DNA of 47,950 nt from Cypionkella sp. (GTDB lineage Bacteria > Pseudomonadota > Alphaproteobacteria > Rhodobacterales > Rhodobacteraceae). The position numbers and the translations under genes were made by a program. Positions 27,228 through 36,377 of the stretch are shown piece by piece (the stretch's first letter is position 1; each line of letters begins with the position of its first letter). The stretch covers positions 1-47,950 of the forward strand of contig JALOTC010000050.1 of the NCBI GenBank assembly GCA_025458085.1, written 5' to 3'. A model generated the notes under the pieces. It saw only the letters and a list, made by a program, of their open reading frames with translations. It ran no database searches and was not told the origin of the DNA.

Positions 27228-27995
27228 TTAGCGGCTTTGTTCGTGTTCGAACCTTTGTCGCGCCACGGCTTCGTTCCTCTCGGATTTGATTTGTTCGGCC
27301 AAGGATTTCTCGACGTAATCCAGATGCGCCTCCACCGCCGCACGCGCGGCCTGTGGATCGCGGTCCTGAAGCCCGGTGTTGATCGCGCGGTGCTGGTCCA
27401 GCAGTGTGTCGCGTGTGGTGCGGTTCTTGAACATCATCTGGCGGTTATAGAACACGCCTTGGCGCAGCAGATCATACATCGACCGCATCATATGCAACAT
27501 GATGACGTTATGGCTCGCCTCGATGATCGCAAGATGGAATTCAGCATCAAGCTGCGCCTCATCCGTCGGATCACGTTTCTGATGCGCGGTTTCCATCTTG
27601 CGAAAGATTACATCGACAACCTTCAGATCGGTGTCAGACCCTTGCCGCGCCGCCCGTTCCGCCGCCAGCCCCTCCATATCCCGGCGGAAAGAGATATAGT
27701 CGAACACCGCTTCCTCGTGGCTGGCAAAAAGATTGACCAAAGCTTCGGAAAAGGCCGAACCCAGCACATCGGCCACATAGATGCCTGCGCCTGCCCGGCT
27801 GACGACCAAACCGCGCTCTTGCAGATCGGCGACGGCATCGCGCAAGGAGGGCCGCGAAACGCCAAGCCTGTCAGACAATTCCCGCTCTGACGGAAGCCGT
27901 TCCCCCGGCCGCAGGATCCCGCGCAGGATCAACTGCTCGATTTGCCGGACCACGGATTGCGACAGCTTCTCGGTCTGGATCTTGGTGAACGGCAT
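27228..27995 (-). CDS. FadR/GntR-family transcriptional regulator
   Basis: A 255-residue repressor. The winged-helix domain (VVRQIEQLILRGILRPGERL, SERELSDRLGVSRPSLRDAV) occupies residues 1-75. The C-terminal all-helical FCD ligand domain has FRRDMEGLAAERAARQG and DAEFHLAIIEASHN with the D/H metal ligands. It resembles PdhR/LldR-type regulators of organic-acid metabolism, but the effector cannot be read. ATG at 27995 is used; a GTG nine bases upstream is possible. A palindrome lies just upstream. The stop is only a few bases from the atp terminator. Confidence 0.88.
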   Translation of the reverse strand: MPFTKIQTEKLSQSVVRQIEQLILRGILRPGERLPSERELSDRLGVSRPSLRDAVADLQERGLVVSRAGAGIYVADVLGSAFSEALVNLFASHEEAVFDYISFRRDMEGLAAERAARQGSDTDLKVVDVIFRKMETAHQKRDPTDEAQLDAEFHLAIIEASHNVIMLHMMRSMYDLLRQGVFYNRQMMFKNRTTRDTLLDQHRAINTGLQDRDPQAARAAVEAHLDYVEKSLAEQIKSERNEAVARQRFEHEQSR

Positions 27996-28015
27996 TTGGG
28001 GCACCTGACTGGATT

Positions 28016-28032
28016 GGTCAAAATCTATGACC
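28016..28032. promoter_or_regulatory. Possible FadR-type operator
   Basis: Inverted repeat GGTCA-N7-TGACC, 21 bp upstream of the regulator's start, with another TGGTC half-site right after it. This fits self-regulation, but it is based on symmetry alone. Confidence 0.4.
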
Positions 28033-28065
28033 GCATGGTCAAAGCCTCAAGGTCTATTTCGGCGC

Positions 28066-28099
28066 ATAAAAAGAAAGGGCCATCCCGTAGGATGGCCCT
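28066..28099 (-). terminator. Intrinsic terminator of the OmpA-like gene
   Basis: A perfect ten-pair stem AGGGCCATCC/GGATGGCCCT around a four-base loop (28076-28099). On the minus strand it is followed by TTTCTTTTTA. It lies 22 bp past the OmpA-like stop. Confidence 0.8.
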
Positions 28100-28121
28100 A
28101 TGCTCTGCACAGAGACGCGCC

Positions 28122-28778
28122 TTAGTTTGTTGGGCGGATGATGATTTCTACCCGGCGATTCAGCGCGCGGCCTTGCGGCGTTGCATTGGATGCGATCGGT
28201 TGGTCAAAGCCGCGCCCGATCGTTGCGATCCGGCTGAACGGAACGCCATTCTGTGTCAGAACCTGTGCTACGGAATTCGCCCGGCGCTGCGACAGGTCAT
28301 AGTTATAGGCGGCGCTGCCGGTATTGTCGGTATGGCCGATCACCTCGATCCGGCTGTTGGGGTAGCGCAAGAGGCTCTGGGCCACGACCGAAAGGTCCGA
28401 CCGCAGATCAGGCCGCAGCGCGGCGCTGTCTACAGCAAACAGCAGGTCTTGGGGCATGTTCACGGTCAGGAAACTGCCGTTGTTGGTGACGGAAATATTG
28501 GGGTTGTTGATCGATTGGCGCAGTTCAGCCGCCTGCCGGTCCAGCGTAGCTCCGATGGCACCGCCCGCAGCCGCGCCGATCACACCACCCACCACCGCAC
28601 GCGCAAACTGGTCATCATCACCGGAATTGGCCCCGGCCAAAGCGCCGGCCAAACCGCCGATGATTGCCCCGCTCTGGGCGCGCGCATTCGGATTGTTCGG
28701 ATAGGCGTTGGGGTCCACACAGGCGCCAAGCGCCAAAAGCGCCGCCGCCGAAAGAAGAAGGGGTGTCTTGAATGTCAT
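28122..28778 (-). CDS. OmpA-family outer-membrane lipoprotein
   Basis: Anchors the outer membrane to peptidoglycan. The 218-residue precursor has a lipoprotein signal (LLLSAAALLALGAC, lipobox LGAC with the cysteine near residue 20), a glycine-zipper region (SGAIIGGLAGALAGA and VGGVIGAAAGGAIGA), then an OmpA C-terminal domain at about residues 105-215: LLFAVDSAALRPD, IEVIGHTDNTGSAAYN and LSQRRANSVAQVL with the diaminopimelate-contacting Asp and Arg. It resembles YiaD. The start at 28778 follows GAGGCGG. Confidence 0.92.
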   Translation of the reverse strand: MTFKTPLLLSAAALLALGACVDPNAYPNNPNARAQSGAIIGGLAGALAGANSGDDDQFARAVVGGVIGAAAGGAIGATLDRQAAELRQSINNPNISVTNNGSFLTVNMPQDLLFAVDSAALRPDLRSDLSVVAQSLLRYPNSRIEVIGHTDNTGSAAYNYDLSQRRANSVAQVLTQNGVPFSRIATIGRGFDQPIASNATPQGRALNRRVEIIIRPTN

Positions 28779-28926
28779 TTCTGCCGCCTCATTGACTTTT
28801 CCTCGCATCGGGCAAGGGCGCTTCGACTATATCAGCCCCCCTGCGCCACGCACAGCCCCCTCCGACCATCGGCGATTTTTCGCATGGCCTCTGTCCGCTT
28901 GCCCGCAGCCTCGCCGAGGCGTAACG

Positions 28927-29784
28927 ATGGCGAAAACGGGGGACGGCGTGAGCCTTGGTGTCTTTCTGGCTGTGCTGGGCGCGGCCTTCCTGCATGCGCT
29001 GTGGAATGCGCTGATCAAGCTTGGCACCTCCAAGCTTGGGACGATGGTCATTCTTTCGGTGATCGAGGTGCCTATTGGCCTGTTCGTCGTGGCGATCTCT
29101 CCCCCGATCAATCCAGCGGCAATCCCATGGGTCATTGCGGCGGGCTGCACTCACTTCGCCTATAAGTTCTTTCTGACCTATGCCTATGACCGGGGCGACC
29201 TCAGCCGCGTCTATCCCATTGCGCGGGGGGCAGCGCCGATGATCGTGGCGCTGGTCGGCGCGATCTTTCTGGCCGATGCGGTCAGCGCCCAGCAATATCT
29301 GGCGATTGCCGTGCTGGGCAGCGGGATCCTTCTCATGGCGCGCGGCGTCTTTTCACAGGGCGAGGATCGTAAGCTCCTTCCCTTCGCGCTCGGCTCTGCT
29401 GCGGCGACAGCGACCTATACGTTGATCGATGGCATGGGCGGGCGGATTTCGGGCGCGCCGGGGGCCTATGTCGCATGGGTCTTTGTGGCCGATGGGCTGA
29501 TCTTCACGCTGGGGATGCTGGCCCTGCGGGGCTGGGATGTACTGCCGCGCGACCGGCGGGCGTGGATGCTTGGCTCTGCCGCCTCGCTGGCCAGTTACGG
29601 GGCCTATGCAGTGTCGATCTGGGCGATGACGCTGGCCCCCATTGCCGTGGTTGCGGCTTTGCGCGAAACCTCGATCCTCTTTGCGGTCCTGATCGGCTGG
29701 CTCGCCTTTGGCGAAAAGATGGACCGGGGCAAGGCGCTTGCTGCGAGCGTTATCGTCGCTGGCGTTCTGCTGACGAGGCTTTAG
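28927..29784 (+). CDS. EamA-type DMT transporter
   Basis: A drug/metabolite transporter of 285 residues with about ten membrane helices in two EamA repeats. It starts MAKTGDGVSLGVFLAVLGAAF; HALWNALIKLG and the AYDRGDLSRVYPIARGAAP segment mark repeat 1, and ALRETSILFAVLIGWLAFGE marks repeat 2. The substrate is unknown. The ATG at 28927 has GAGG seven bases before it; the longer frame would run through the OmpA-like promoter. Its stop overlaps the pcs stop on the other strand. Confidence 0.88.
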   Translation: MAKTGDGVSLGVFLAVLGAAFLHALWNALIKLGTSKLGTMVILSVIEVPIGLFVVAISPPINPAAIPWVIAAGCTHFAYKFFLTYAYDRGDLSRVYPIARGAAPMIVALVGAIFLADAVSAQQYLAIAVLGSGILLMARGVFSQGEDRKLLPFALGSAAATATYTLIDGMGGRISGAPGAYVAWVFVADGLIFTLGMLALRGWDVLPRDRRAWMLGSAASLASYGAYAVSIWAMTLAPIAVVAALRETSILFAVLIGWLAFGEKMDRGKALAASVIVAGVLLTRL

Positions 29785-30445
29785 GACGCTGTGCCGGGCC
29801 GTTCGGGGATGATCTGCTGCACGATCCCGGCAAAAGTCAGGTAAAGCGAGGTCACGATCAGCCCCCAATGCGCCCAAGAGGCGGGGTGAAACTCTACCCA
29901 CGCTGCCCAACCGGCAAAGACAACCCACAAAAGGGACATGGGCAGCGATACCATCCGCCACCGCTTCGTCCGTGTGGGGTGGATGAATTTCAGATTGGTG
30001 AACATCGCCACGGTCAGCATCACAACGATGCCCACGATCAACCATGCCGGAGGCGTCACGGCAAAGAGCACAAGAACAACCATGTTCCAGCATGCGGGAA
30101 AGCCGGCAAAGCTCTTGTCCTTCGTTTTCATCCGCGTATCGGCGAAATAGATCACACTGCCATAGGTGATGGCGATGTGAACAAGGCATAGGCCGGGATA
30201 AAGACATAGGTCAGGAAATCGACGATCAGGTCCATCAGGACCCCATCGTAATTGGGCCAATTCCTTTCCACCTCATACCGGCGGGCCAGCGGGCCATCGA
30301 TCCCATCGACAAAAAGCGCCACCACGAGCCACAGGAACATCAGGCTCCACTGTTCCTCGACCGCAGCCAGCATGGCGAACATGGAAAGGACCGCGCCAGA
30401 GGCGGTCAGCAAATGAACGGAAAGGGCTTTGTATCGCAGGTCCAT
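29781..30445 (-). pseudogene. pcs: Phosphatidylcholine synthase gene, frameshifted by a short deletion
   Basis: Would condense choline with CDP-diacylglycerol in the inner membrane. The N-terminal frame (MDLRYKALSVHLLTASGAV from 30445) carries the CDP-alcohol transferase motif DGIDGPLARRYE (compare DGxDGxxAR) and FIPAYALF, then goes out of frame near 30190. The C-terminal frame resumes with SVIYFADTRMKTKDKSFAGF and PACWNMVVLVLFA and ends normally. Between FIPAYALF and YFADTRMK there are only about 29 nt, where relatives have about 22 residues, so some 35-40 nt are missing, out of frame. The rest is well conserved, which points to recent damage or an assembly fault. Confidence 0.85.
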
Positions 30446-30497
30446 GCCGTTTTTGATGGCCGAAAGTCCGCCCCCGCGCAACCGCCTGCGGTCAGTT

Positions 30498-31418
30498 TCA
30501 CGCGCGCGGATGCGCTTTTTCATACACTTCGAGCAAACGCGCCGCATCCACCGCAGTATAGGCTTGCGTTGTAGAGAGCGAGGCATGGCCCAAAAGTTCC
30601 TGAATTGCGCGCAGATCCCCCCCGGCCGAAAGGAGATGCGTGGCAAAGCTGTGACGCAGGGCATGGGGCGTTGCCGTGGCGGGCAGGCCAAGCTGCATCC
30701 GCGCCTTTTCCATGATGAGGGCGACAAGTCGCGGGTTCAGCGGCCCGCCGCGCTGCCCCCGGAACAGCGCAGCCTCCGGCACCAGATCAAAGGGGCACAG
30801 GCGGGCGTAATCCGCCACCGCCTCACGCGCGACGGGCAGAACCGGGACGAGCCGGGTCTTTCCCCCCTTGCCGGTGATCCTCAACACCTCGGGCAGGGGA
30901 TGGGCCGCGCCGGTTAGCCCAAGCGCTTCGGATATCCGCAGGCCACAGCCATAAAGAAGCATCAGCACGGCACGGTCGCGGGTGGCGATCCACTCTTCGG
31001 CCCGCAGATCGGCCACGGTTTCAATCATCCGCGTCGCCTCTTCTTCGGCCAAGGGGCGGGGGAGTTTGCGTTTGAACCGTGGCGCGCGGGCGGTCAGGAT
31101 CGCGCTGGCGTCGGCCCCCGTCCGGTCGGCCAGCCAAGCCGCGAAATTGCGCAAGGCCGACAGGCTGCGCGCCAAGGATCTTGCCGAAACGCCCCGCCCG
31201 CGTTCATGCGCCATAAAGGCGCGCAAATCGGCTTGCGGAAGGCTGGCCAGCGCCGCGAGGCCTTCGGTGCCGCCGCGATGGATCGCCATGAACTGGAGGA
31301 AAGCCGCCACATCCGCCTGATAGGCTGTGACCGTCCTTGCCGCCGCCCCGCGCAGGGCCGAAAGCTGCCGCCCCCATTCTTCCAGCGCGTCGCGCTGCTG
31401 GGGCGAAAGCGCGGTCAC
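30498..31418 (-). CDS. xerC: Tyrosine recombinase XerC
   Basis: Resolves chromosome dimers at dif together with XerD. 306 residues: N-terminal SAM-like core-binding domain to about residue 105, then the catalytic domain with Arg161 (YGCGLRISEALGL), Lys184 (TGKGGKTR), His252 and Arg255 (PHALRHSFATHLL), His278 (LLGHASLSTT) and Tyr287 (QAYTAVD). The start overlaps the DUF484 stop by four bases. The link with FtsK, whose gamma domain activates the Xer pair, is functional as well as present in this window. Confidence 0.94.
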   Translation of the reverse strand: MTALSPQQRDALEEWGRQLSALRGAAARTVTAYQADVAAFLQFMAIHRGGTEGLAALASLPQADLRAFMAHERGRGVSARSLARSLSALRNFAAWLADRTGADASAILTARAPRFKRKLPRPLAEEEATRMIETVADLRAEEWIATRDRAVLMLLYGCGLRISEALGLTGAAHPLPEVLRITGKGGKTRLVPVLPVAREAVADYARLCPFDLVPEAALFRGQRGGPLNPRLVALIMEKARMQLGLPATATPHALRHSFATHLLSAGGDLRAIQELLGHASLSTTQAYTAVDAARLLEVYEKAHPRA

Positions 31419-32107
31419 GACAGCCAGCGGCGCATCGTCCGTTCGAACACGCCCGCAAAGAAGGCCAAAAGATCGGTGCCATGGGTCGGCTTGAACTGAT
31501 GCGGGTCCTCGGCCCCCATCACCAGCATGCCCGGCAGGCGGCCCTTACCGAAATCCAACTTCATCAGCGCTTCGGAGCGGATCCAGCCCGCACGCTCGCC
31601 ATAGATCATGTCCGAGACAGGAATGGTCTGGCGCAGGGTGACCGGGCGCAGCGGCACATTACGCCCCCCCGTCAGGTAATCGGCGATGAAACCCGGCTCT
31701 GCCACGAACAAGACATCGCCAAGCCGGCGCAGCGCCGGGTCCTCGGCATTTTGCACGCTTTCCAGCACAAGGCGGATGCAATCCACCCGCAGGGTCGCTG
31801 CCACGTCACTGGCCAGCGTCTTCAGGAAATCCTCAAAACTCAGCGGGTCCAGCATTTGCAGGATCGCGCGGTGAATTTGGTTGGTGCCGGCAAGGTTTTC
31901 ATAGGCCGCCGCAATCACGGTGCGGTGGGTGTCCTCCAGCCGGTCCAGCCGGTTCTCAAGCCGCTCCATCGCGATGCCGCGCAGGTCCACGATGTTGGAC
32001 CCCATGGCGCGTTCATTGGCCCCGATCAGCGCGGCCATCACATCGCGGTCTTCCAGAATCCGTTCCGGCTCCGCCAAAATGCGGTCGCGCATATCCTGTT
32101 CGATCAT
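31415..32107 (-). CDS. DUF484 family protein
   Basis: A 230-residue protein of the DUF484 family, a GAF-like domain protein very often encoded just before xerC. Typical segments are RILAEPERILEDRDVMAAL, NIVDLRGIAMERLENRLDR, YENLAGTNQIHRAI and GMLVMGAEDPHQF. I chose the ATG at 32107 because homologues begin close to DRDVM; an upstream GTG at 32161 would add 18 residues without family character. It overlaps xerC by an ATGA. Biochemical role unknown; a part in division or recombination is inferred from the neighbourhood. Confidence 0.88.
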   Translation of the reverse strand: MIEQDMRDRILAEPERILEDRDVMAALIGANERAMGSNIVDLRGIAMERLENRLDRLEDTHRTVIAAAYENLAGTNQIHRAILQMLDPLSFEDFLKTLASDVAATLRVDCIRLVLESVQNAEDPALRRLGDVLFVAEPGFIADYLTGGRNVPLRPVTLRQTIPVSDMIYGERAGWIRSEALMKLDFGKGRLPGMLVMGAEDPHQFKPTHGTDLLAFFAGVFERTMRRWLS

Positions 32108-32254
32108 GTCAGCACTGCCCGGTTTTTCGTATGAATTGCGGGGAGTATAGCGGAAAGTCACAAGCCGGTGAAAGCTTTTCCTGAAGCCTCAGGGGCAGGG
32201 CGGCGTTCCTGTGGCGCTTCTGCTCTGCTATGGGGGCGGGAAACGGGGGGCGAA

Positions 32255-33106
32255 ATGGCAGATATCCTCATCATCTATACCGGCGGCACGATCGGCATGG
32301 CACCGGGGCCTGACGGGCTTGCCCCTTGCCCGGGGCTTCTGGAGGGGGCCTTGGACCGGATGCTGCCGCCGGGTCTTGTGGCTGAGGTGGACCGCTTTGA
32401 CCCACTGGTCGACAGCGCCAACATCGGCTCTGCGGATTGGAACCGGATGCTGGACCGGATTGACGCTTGGCCGGGGCGGGGCGTGATCATCGTGCATGGC
32501 ACGGATACGATGGCCTTTACCGGGGCGGCGCTTTCGGCGGCGCTTGTCGGGTGCACGATGCCGGTTGTCCTTTGTGGGTCGATGGTGCCTCTGGGGCAGG
32601 GCGGGGATGCCGAAGGAAACCTCGCCTTGGCACTTGCGGCGGTGGAGGAGGCGGGGCCGGGGGTTTGGCTTGCCTTTGCGGGCAAGGTCATGCCTGCGGC
32701 GGGCTTGGTCAAACATGACAGCCACGCCGCCGATGCCTTTCGCAGCCATCCGCAGGCGGAACTTGCCCCAAGCGCGCGCCGCTTTGCCGACCGCCGACTT
32801 GCTGTGCTGACGCTGACTCCGGGCCTGCCTGTGCCTGCGGTTGCGGCCATGCTGGCGGAACTGGATGGCGCGGTGCTGCGCGTCTTTGGGGCAGGCACGA
32901 TGATGGCCGATCCCGCGCTGGAGGCTGTGCTCAGCGCTGCGGTGGCGCGTGGCTGTCGCCTGCGCGCGGTGAGCCAATGCGAGGCAGGAGGCGTTGAACC
33001 CGCGGCCTATGCGGCAGGTGCGGGCCTTTGGGCCGCAGGCGTGGAAAGCGGCGGGGCAGAGACGCCGGAACTGGCCCTTGCCCGGCTCTGGCTTTCCCTG
33101 TCGTGA
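32255..33106 (+). CDS. L-asparaginase family protein
   Basis: Hydrolyses asparagine (or a related amide) to aspartate and ammonia. 283 residues, somewhat short against 320-350 for most relatives. Catalytic signatures: IIYTGGTIGMAPG with the nucleophilic threonine at residue 12, and VHGTDTMAFTGAALS with the second threonine and aspartate; LCGSMVPLGQGGDAEGN follows. The C-terminal domain (LTPGLPVPAVAAM) is present. No signal peptide, so cytoplasmic. GGGGGG lies just before the ATG at 32255. Confidence 0.87.
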   Translation: MADILIIYTGGTIGMAPGPDGLAPCPGLLEGALDRMLPPGLVAEVDRFDPLVDSANIGSADWNRMLDRIDAWPGRGVIIVHGTDTMAFTGAALSAALVGCTMPVVLCGSMVPLGQGGDAEGNLALALAAVEEAGPGVWLAFAGKVMPAAGLVKHDSHAADAFRSHPQAELAPSARRFADRRLAVLTLTPGLPVPAVAAMLAELDGAVLRVFGAGTMMADPALEAVLSAAVARGCRLRAVSQCEAGGVEPAAYAAGAGLWAAGVESGGAETPELALARLWLSLS

Positions 33107-33110
33107 AACG

Positions 33111-33135
33111 AAAAACGCCCGCCGGGAGGCGGGCG
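33111..33135 (-). terminator. Intrinsic terminator after the transaldolase gene
   Basis: Eight-pair stem CGCCCGCC/GGCGGGCG with a four-base loop; on the minus strand it is followed by TTTTTCGTTT. It also ends the convergent asparaginase gene. Confidence 0.8.
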
Positions 33136-33157
33136 CTTGCAGGCAATGCTGGACGAA

Positions 33158-33811
33158 TTACAGGATTTTCTGACCCGTCTTGGCCCAATCGGCCATGAAC
33201 TGCTCCAGCCCCTTGTCGGTCAGGATATGGTTTGCCATCGATTTGATCACGGCAGGCGGCGCGGTCATCACATCGGCCCCGATCAGCGCACATTCCTTGG
33301 CGTGGTTCACCGTGCGGACCGAAGCGGCAAGGATCTGGGTCTTGAAATCGTAATTGTCATAGATCGTGCGAATGTCGGCAATCAGGTCCAGCCCATCGAG
33401 GTTGATGTCATCCAGACGCCCCACGAAGGGCGAGATGAAAGTCGCGCCCGCCTTGGCGGCCAGAAGCGCCTGATTGGCGCTAAAGCATAGGGTCACGTTG
33501 ACCATGAAGCCTTCGCCCGACAGCACCTTGCAGGTTTTCAGACCATCCCAGGTCAGCGGCACTTTCACCGCGATATTCGGTGCGATAGAGGCCAGCTTGC
33601 GGCCTTCGGCGATCATCTCATCGGCTTTCAGCGCCACGACCTCGGCCGAGACGGGGCCAGAGACGATGGAACAGATTTCCTTGGTCACTTCCAAGATATC
33701 GCGGCCCGATTTCAGGATCAGCGAAGGGTTGGTGGTCACGCCATCGACCATGCCAAGGTCGTTGAGTTCGGCAATCGCCGCCACATCGGCGGTATCCACA
33801 AAGAATTTCAT
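33158..33811 (-). CDS. Transaldolase / fructose-6-phosphate aldolase family
   Basis: A short-type transaldolase of 217 residues. It starts [13 protein letters not shown]; the Schiff-base lysine is in [14 protein letters not shown] near residue 84, and [16 protein letters not shown] and [17 protein letters not shown] are family signatures. Short members are either transaldolases of the pentose-phosphate pathway or fructose-6-phosphate aldolases. A tyrosine-to-phenylalanine change near the substrate site separates these, and I cannot assign it with certainty. It is divergent from priA, with 105 bp between them. Confidence 0.9.
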   Translation of the reverse strand: MKFFVDTADVAAIAELNDLGMVDGVTTNPSLILKSGRDILEVTKEICSIVSGPVSAEVVALKADEMIAEGRKLASIAPNIAVKVPLTWDGLKTCKVLSGEGFMVNVTLCFSANQALLAAKAGATFISPFVGRLDDINLDGLDLIADIRTIYDNYDFKTQILAASVRTVNHAKECALIGADVMTAPPAVIKSMANHILTDKGLEQFMADWAKTGQKIL

Positions 33812-33916
33812 CGCAGCATCCTTCGGTCAGGTTGGGTGGTTTGAGGGGTTGCAGGGTTTCGGAGGGCGGTTTACCCCAAAGAACCCCGAAACGAAAGAGT
33901 TGCGAGAGCGCTAACA

Positions 33917-36121
33917 GTGGCTGACCGAACCTATAACGAAGGGGAATGTGTCGGCGTGCTGACGACCGAGCCTTTGGGCAGGTCCGGCCTTGGCGTGCTG
34001 GATTATCGCGCGCCCGAAGGCGGCTGCGGCGATGGTGATCTCGTGGAGGTGCCGCTTGGTCCCCGGCGCGTCTTGGGCGTGGTCTGGGGGCCGGGGGAAG
34101 GGCGGTTCGAGGCGTCGAAATTGCGCTCTGTCGCACGGGTGTTGGAAGGGCGGCCGCTGCGGGCCGAGTTGCGCGCCTTTCTCGCGCGGGCTGCCGATTA
34201 TACCCTGACGCCACTGCCTGCGATGCTGCGCCTTGCCACCCGCGCGCCGGGGTTGATGGAGGGCGCGGCCACGCGGCGCGTTTATCGCCTTGCAGGGCCG
34301 GTGCCAAACCAACTTTCCGAGGCACGGTTCCGCGTGATCGAGGCTTTGCGCGGTTGGGGCGGCGCGGCAGTCACCTTGGGGGAATTGGCCGAGGCTGCGG
34401 GGTGCGGGGCATCGGTCATCAAGGGATTGGTGAAGCTTGGCGTTCTGGCCGAGGAGGAGGCGCCGAAGGACACGCCCTTTCCGCCGCTGAACCCTGCGGG
34501 CCATGTGGCGCTTCAGGGTGATCAGGTGGTGGCGGGCGATGCCTTGGTCGCGGCCGTGGCGCAGGGCGGCTATTCCTGCACGCTGCTGAAAGGCGTGACC
34601 GGGTCGGGCAAGACCGAGGTCTATCTGGAAGCCGTGGCCGAGGCTTTGCGCGCAGGTCGGCAGGCGCTGGTCCTGCTGCCCGAAATCGCGCTCACGGCAG
34701 ATTTCCTGATGCGGGTGGAGGCGCGGTTTGGTGCGCGGCCCGCGGAATGGCATTCGGGCGTGACGATGACGGAACGCCGCCGTGTCTGGCGCATGGTGGC
34801 CGAAGGCGGGGCCTCGCTGGTTGTGGGGGCGCGATCGGCCTTGTTCCTTCCGTTTCAAGACCTTGCCCTGATCGTCGTGGATGAGGAGCACGATACCTCT
34901 TACAAGCAGGAGGAGGGGGTGCTCTACAACGCCCGCGATATGGCGGTGCTGCGGGGGGCGATTTGCGGCTGTTCTGTCGTTCTGGCAAGTGCGACCCCAA
35001 GCCTTGAGACTTGGGCCAATGTCGAGGCGGGCAAATATGCGCGGCTGGACCTGTCCGCCCGTTTCGGTGCGGCAGAGATGCCCGAGATGCGCGCGATTGA
35101 CATGCGGGGCGAGAAGCTGCCCGCAGACCGCTGGATTTCAGAAGCCTTGGCGCGGGCGGTGGAGGCGCGGCGGGCGGCGGGGGAACAGAGCCTTCTTTTC
35201 CTGAACCGCCGGGGTTATGCGCCCGTCACGCTTTGCCGGGCCTGCGGCGCGCAGGTGGGTTGCGATGATTGTGATGCGCGGATGGTGGAGCATCGGTTTC
35301 TGAAGCGCCTTGTCTGCCATCAATGCGGGGCGACAAAACCCGTGCCGGTGGCCTGTCCCGCCTGCGGTGTCGAAGGACGCATGGCCGCCGTGGGGCCGGG
35401 GGTGGAGCGGCTGGCCGAAGAGGTGGCGGCACGCTTTCCCGAGGCCAAGGTGGCGGTGCTGTCATCGGACCTGTTCGGGTCGGCCCGCGCCTTGAAAGAA
35501 CAGATCACCACCATCGCTGAAGGTGGGGCCGAGATCATCATTGGCACACAAATCGTGGCGAAGGGGCATAACTTCCCCCTGCTGACGCTTGTTGGCGTTA
35601 TTGATGCCGATCTGGGCCTACAGGGGTCTGACCTCCGGGCGGCGGAGCGCACCTTTCAGCTGATGCGGCAGGTGGCGGGCCGGGCTGGCCGGGCCGAGGG
35701 GCGCAGGGGCCTTGCGCTTCTCCAGACGCATCAGCCCGAGCATCCGGTGATCCGCGCGATCCTTGGCGGCGATGAGGAGGCGTTTTGGCGCGCGGAAGCC
35801 GCAGAGCGCCGTGCCGCAGGCGTGCCGCCCTATGGGCGGATGGCGGGGATCATCCTCTCTGGCCCTGATGTGGCGCAGGTCTTCGACTTTGGCGCGGAAC
35901 TCGCGCGGCGCGATGGCCCCCTGCGCCGTGTGGGCGCGCAGGTCTATGGTCCCGCGCCCGCACCGATTTCTCGCGTCCGTGGGCGGCATCGCGTACGGCT
36001 TTTGGTCAAGGCCGAGAAGGGTGCCCTCCTGCAGGCGGCATTGGCGGAATGGGTGGGGCAGCTGAAATTGCCCAGTAGTCTGCGGCTTGCGATTGACGTT
36101 GATCCGCAGAGTTTTCTTTGA
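33917..36121 (+). CDS. priA: Primosomal replication-restart helicase PriA
   Basis: Reloads the replisome at stalled or recombined forks. 734 residues with a GTG start at 33917. The N-terminal DNA-binding domain is followed by the helicase: Walker A GVTGSGKTEVYLEAVAEAL near residue 226, the DEEHD box near 321, and LASATPSLETW. Two zinc sites lie near residues 440-490 (CRACGAQVGCDDCD and CHQCGATKPVPVACPACG). The helicase end IGTQIVAKGHNFPLLTLVGV and RVRLLVKAEKG are typical. Together with xerC, DUF484 and ruvCA it adds to a recombination-rich neighbourhood. Confidence 0.95.
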   Translation: MADRTYNEGECVGVLTTEPLGRSGLGVLDYRAPEGGCGDGDLVEVPLGPRRVLGVVWGPGEGRFEASKLRSVARVLEGRPLRAELRAFLARAADYTLTPLPAMLRLATRAPGLMEGAATRRVYRLAGPVPNQLSEARFRVIEALRGWGGAAVTLGELAEAAGCGASVIKGLVKLGVLAEEEAPKDTPFPPLNPAGHVALQGDQVVAGDALVAAVAQGGYSCTLLKGVTGSGKTEVYLEAVAEALRAGRQALVLLPEIALTADFLMRVEARFGARPAEWHSGVTMTERRRVWRMVAEGGASLVVGARSALFLPFQDLALIVVDEEHDTSYKQEEGVLYNARDMAVLRGAICGCSVVLASATPSLETWANVEAGKYARLDLSARFGAAEMPEMRAIDMRGEKLPADRWISEALARAVEARRAAGEQSLLFLNRRGYAPVTLCRACGAQVGCDDCDARMVEHRFLKRLVCHQCGATKPVPVACPACGVEGRMAAVGPGVERLAEEVAARFPEAKVAVLSSDLFGSARALKEQITTIAEGGAEIIIGTQIVAKGHNFPLLTLVGVIDADLGLQGSDLRAAERTFQLMRQVAGRAGRAEGRRGLALLQTHQPEHPVIRAILGGDEEAFWRAEAAERRAAGVPPYGRMAGIILSGPDVAQVFDFGAELARRDGPLRRVGAQVYGPAPAPISRVRGRHRVRLLVKAEKGALLQAALAEWVGQLKLPSSLRLAIDVDPQSFL

Positions 36122-36218
36122 GCCTTTCCAGAGGGATATGGACGGAAACCCCTCGCCTGGGAGGGGAGCTATCTAAAGGTGGGCGCTCGCCATGAACTCT
36201 GCGGAGGGCTGGTTGCTC

Positions 36219-36278
36219 CTGGGGAGGGCTGTCTGCCCTCCCCAGACCCCTCCCGAGAGTATTTTTGCCAAGATGAAG
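36219..36278. repeat. Interspersed hairpin repeat, locus E
   Basis: Hairpin core 36221-36243 (stem GGGGAGGGC, loop TGTCT), followed by CCCCTCCCGAGAG and 'tatttttgccaagatgaag', the same flank as loci A and C. It occupies the 257-bp gap between priA and the MFS gene. Confidence 0.85.
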
Positions 36279-36377
36279 GGGGAGATGCAGGACGCCATGT
36301 GCGTCCGTCTTGCGCAAGCTTGTATCCGTCACAAATGCGCGCTGGCCCGATGGGATGGGCTCATGTATTCCCACGCC

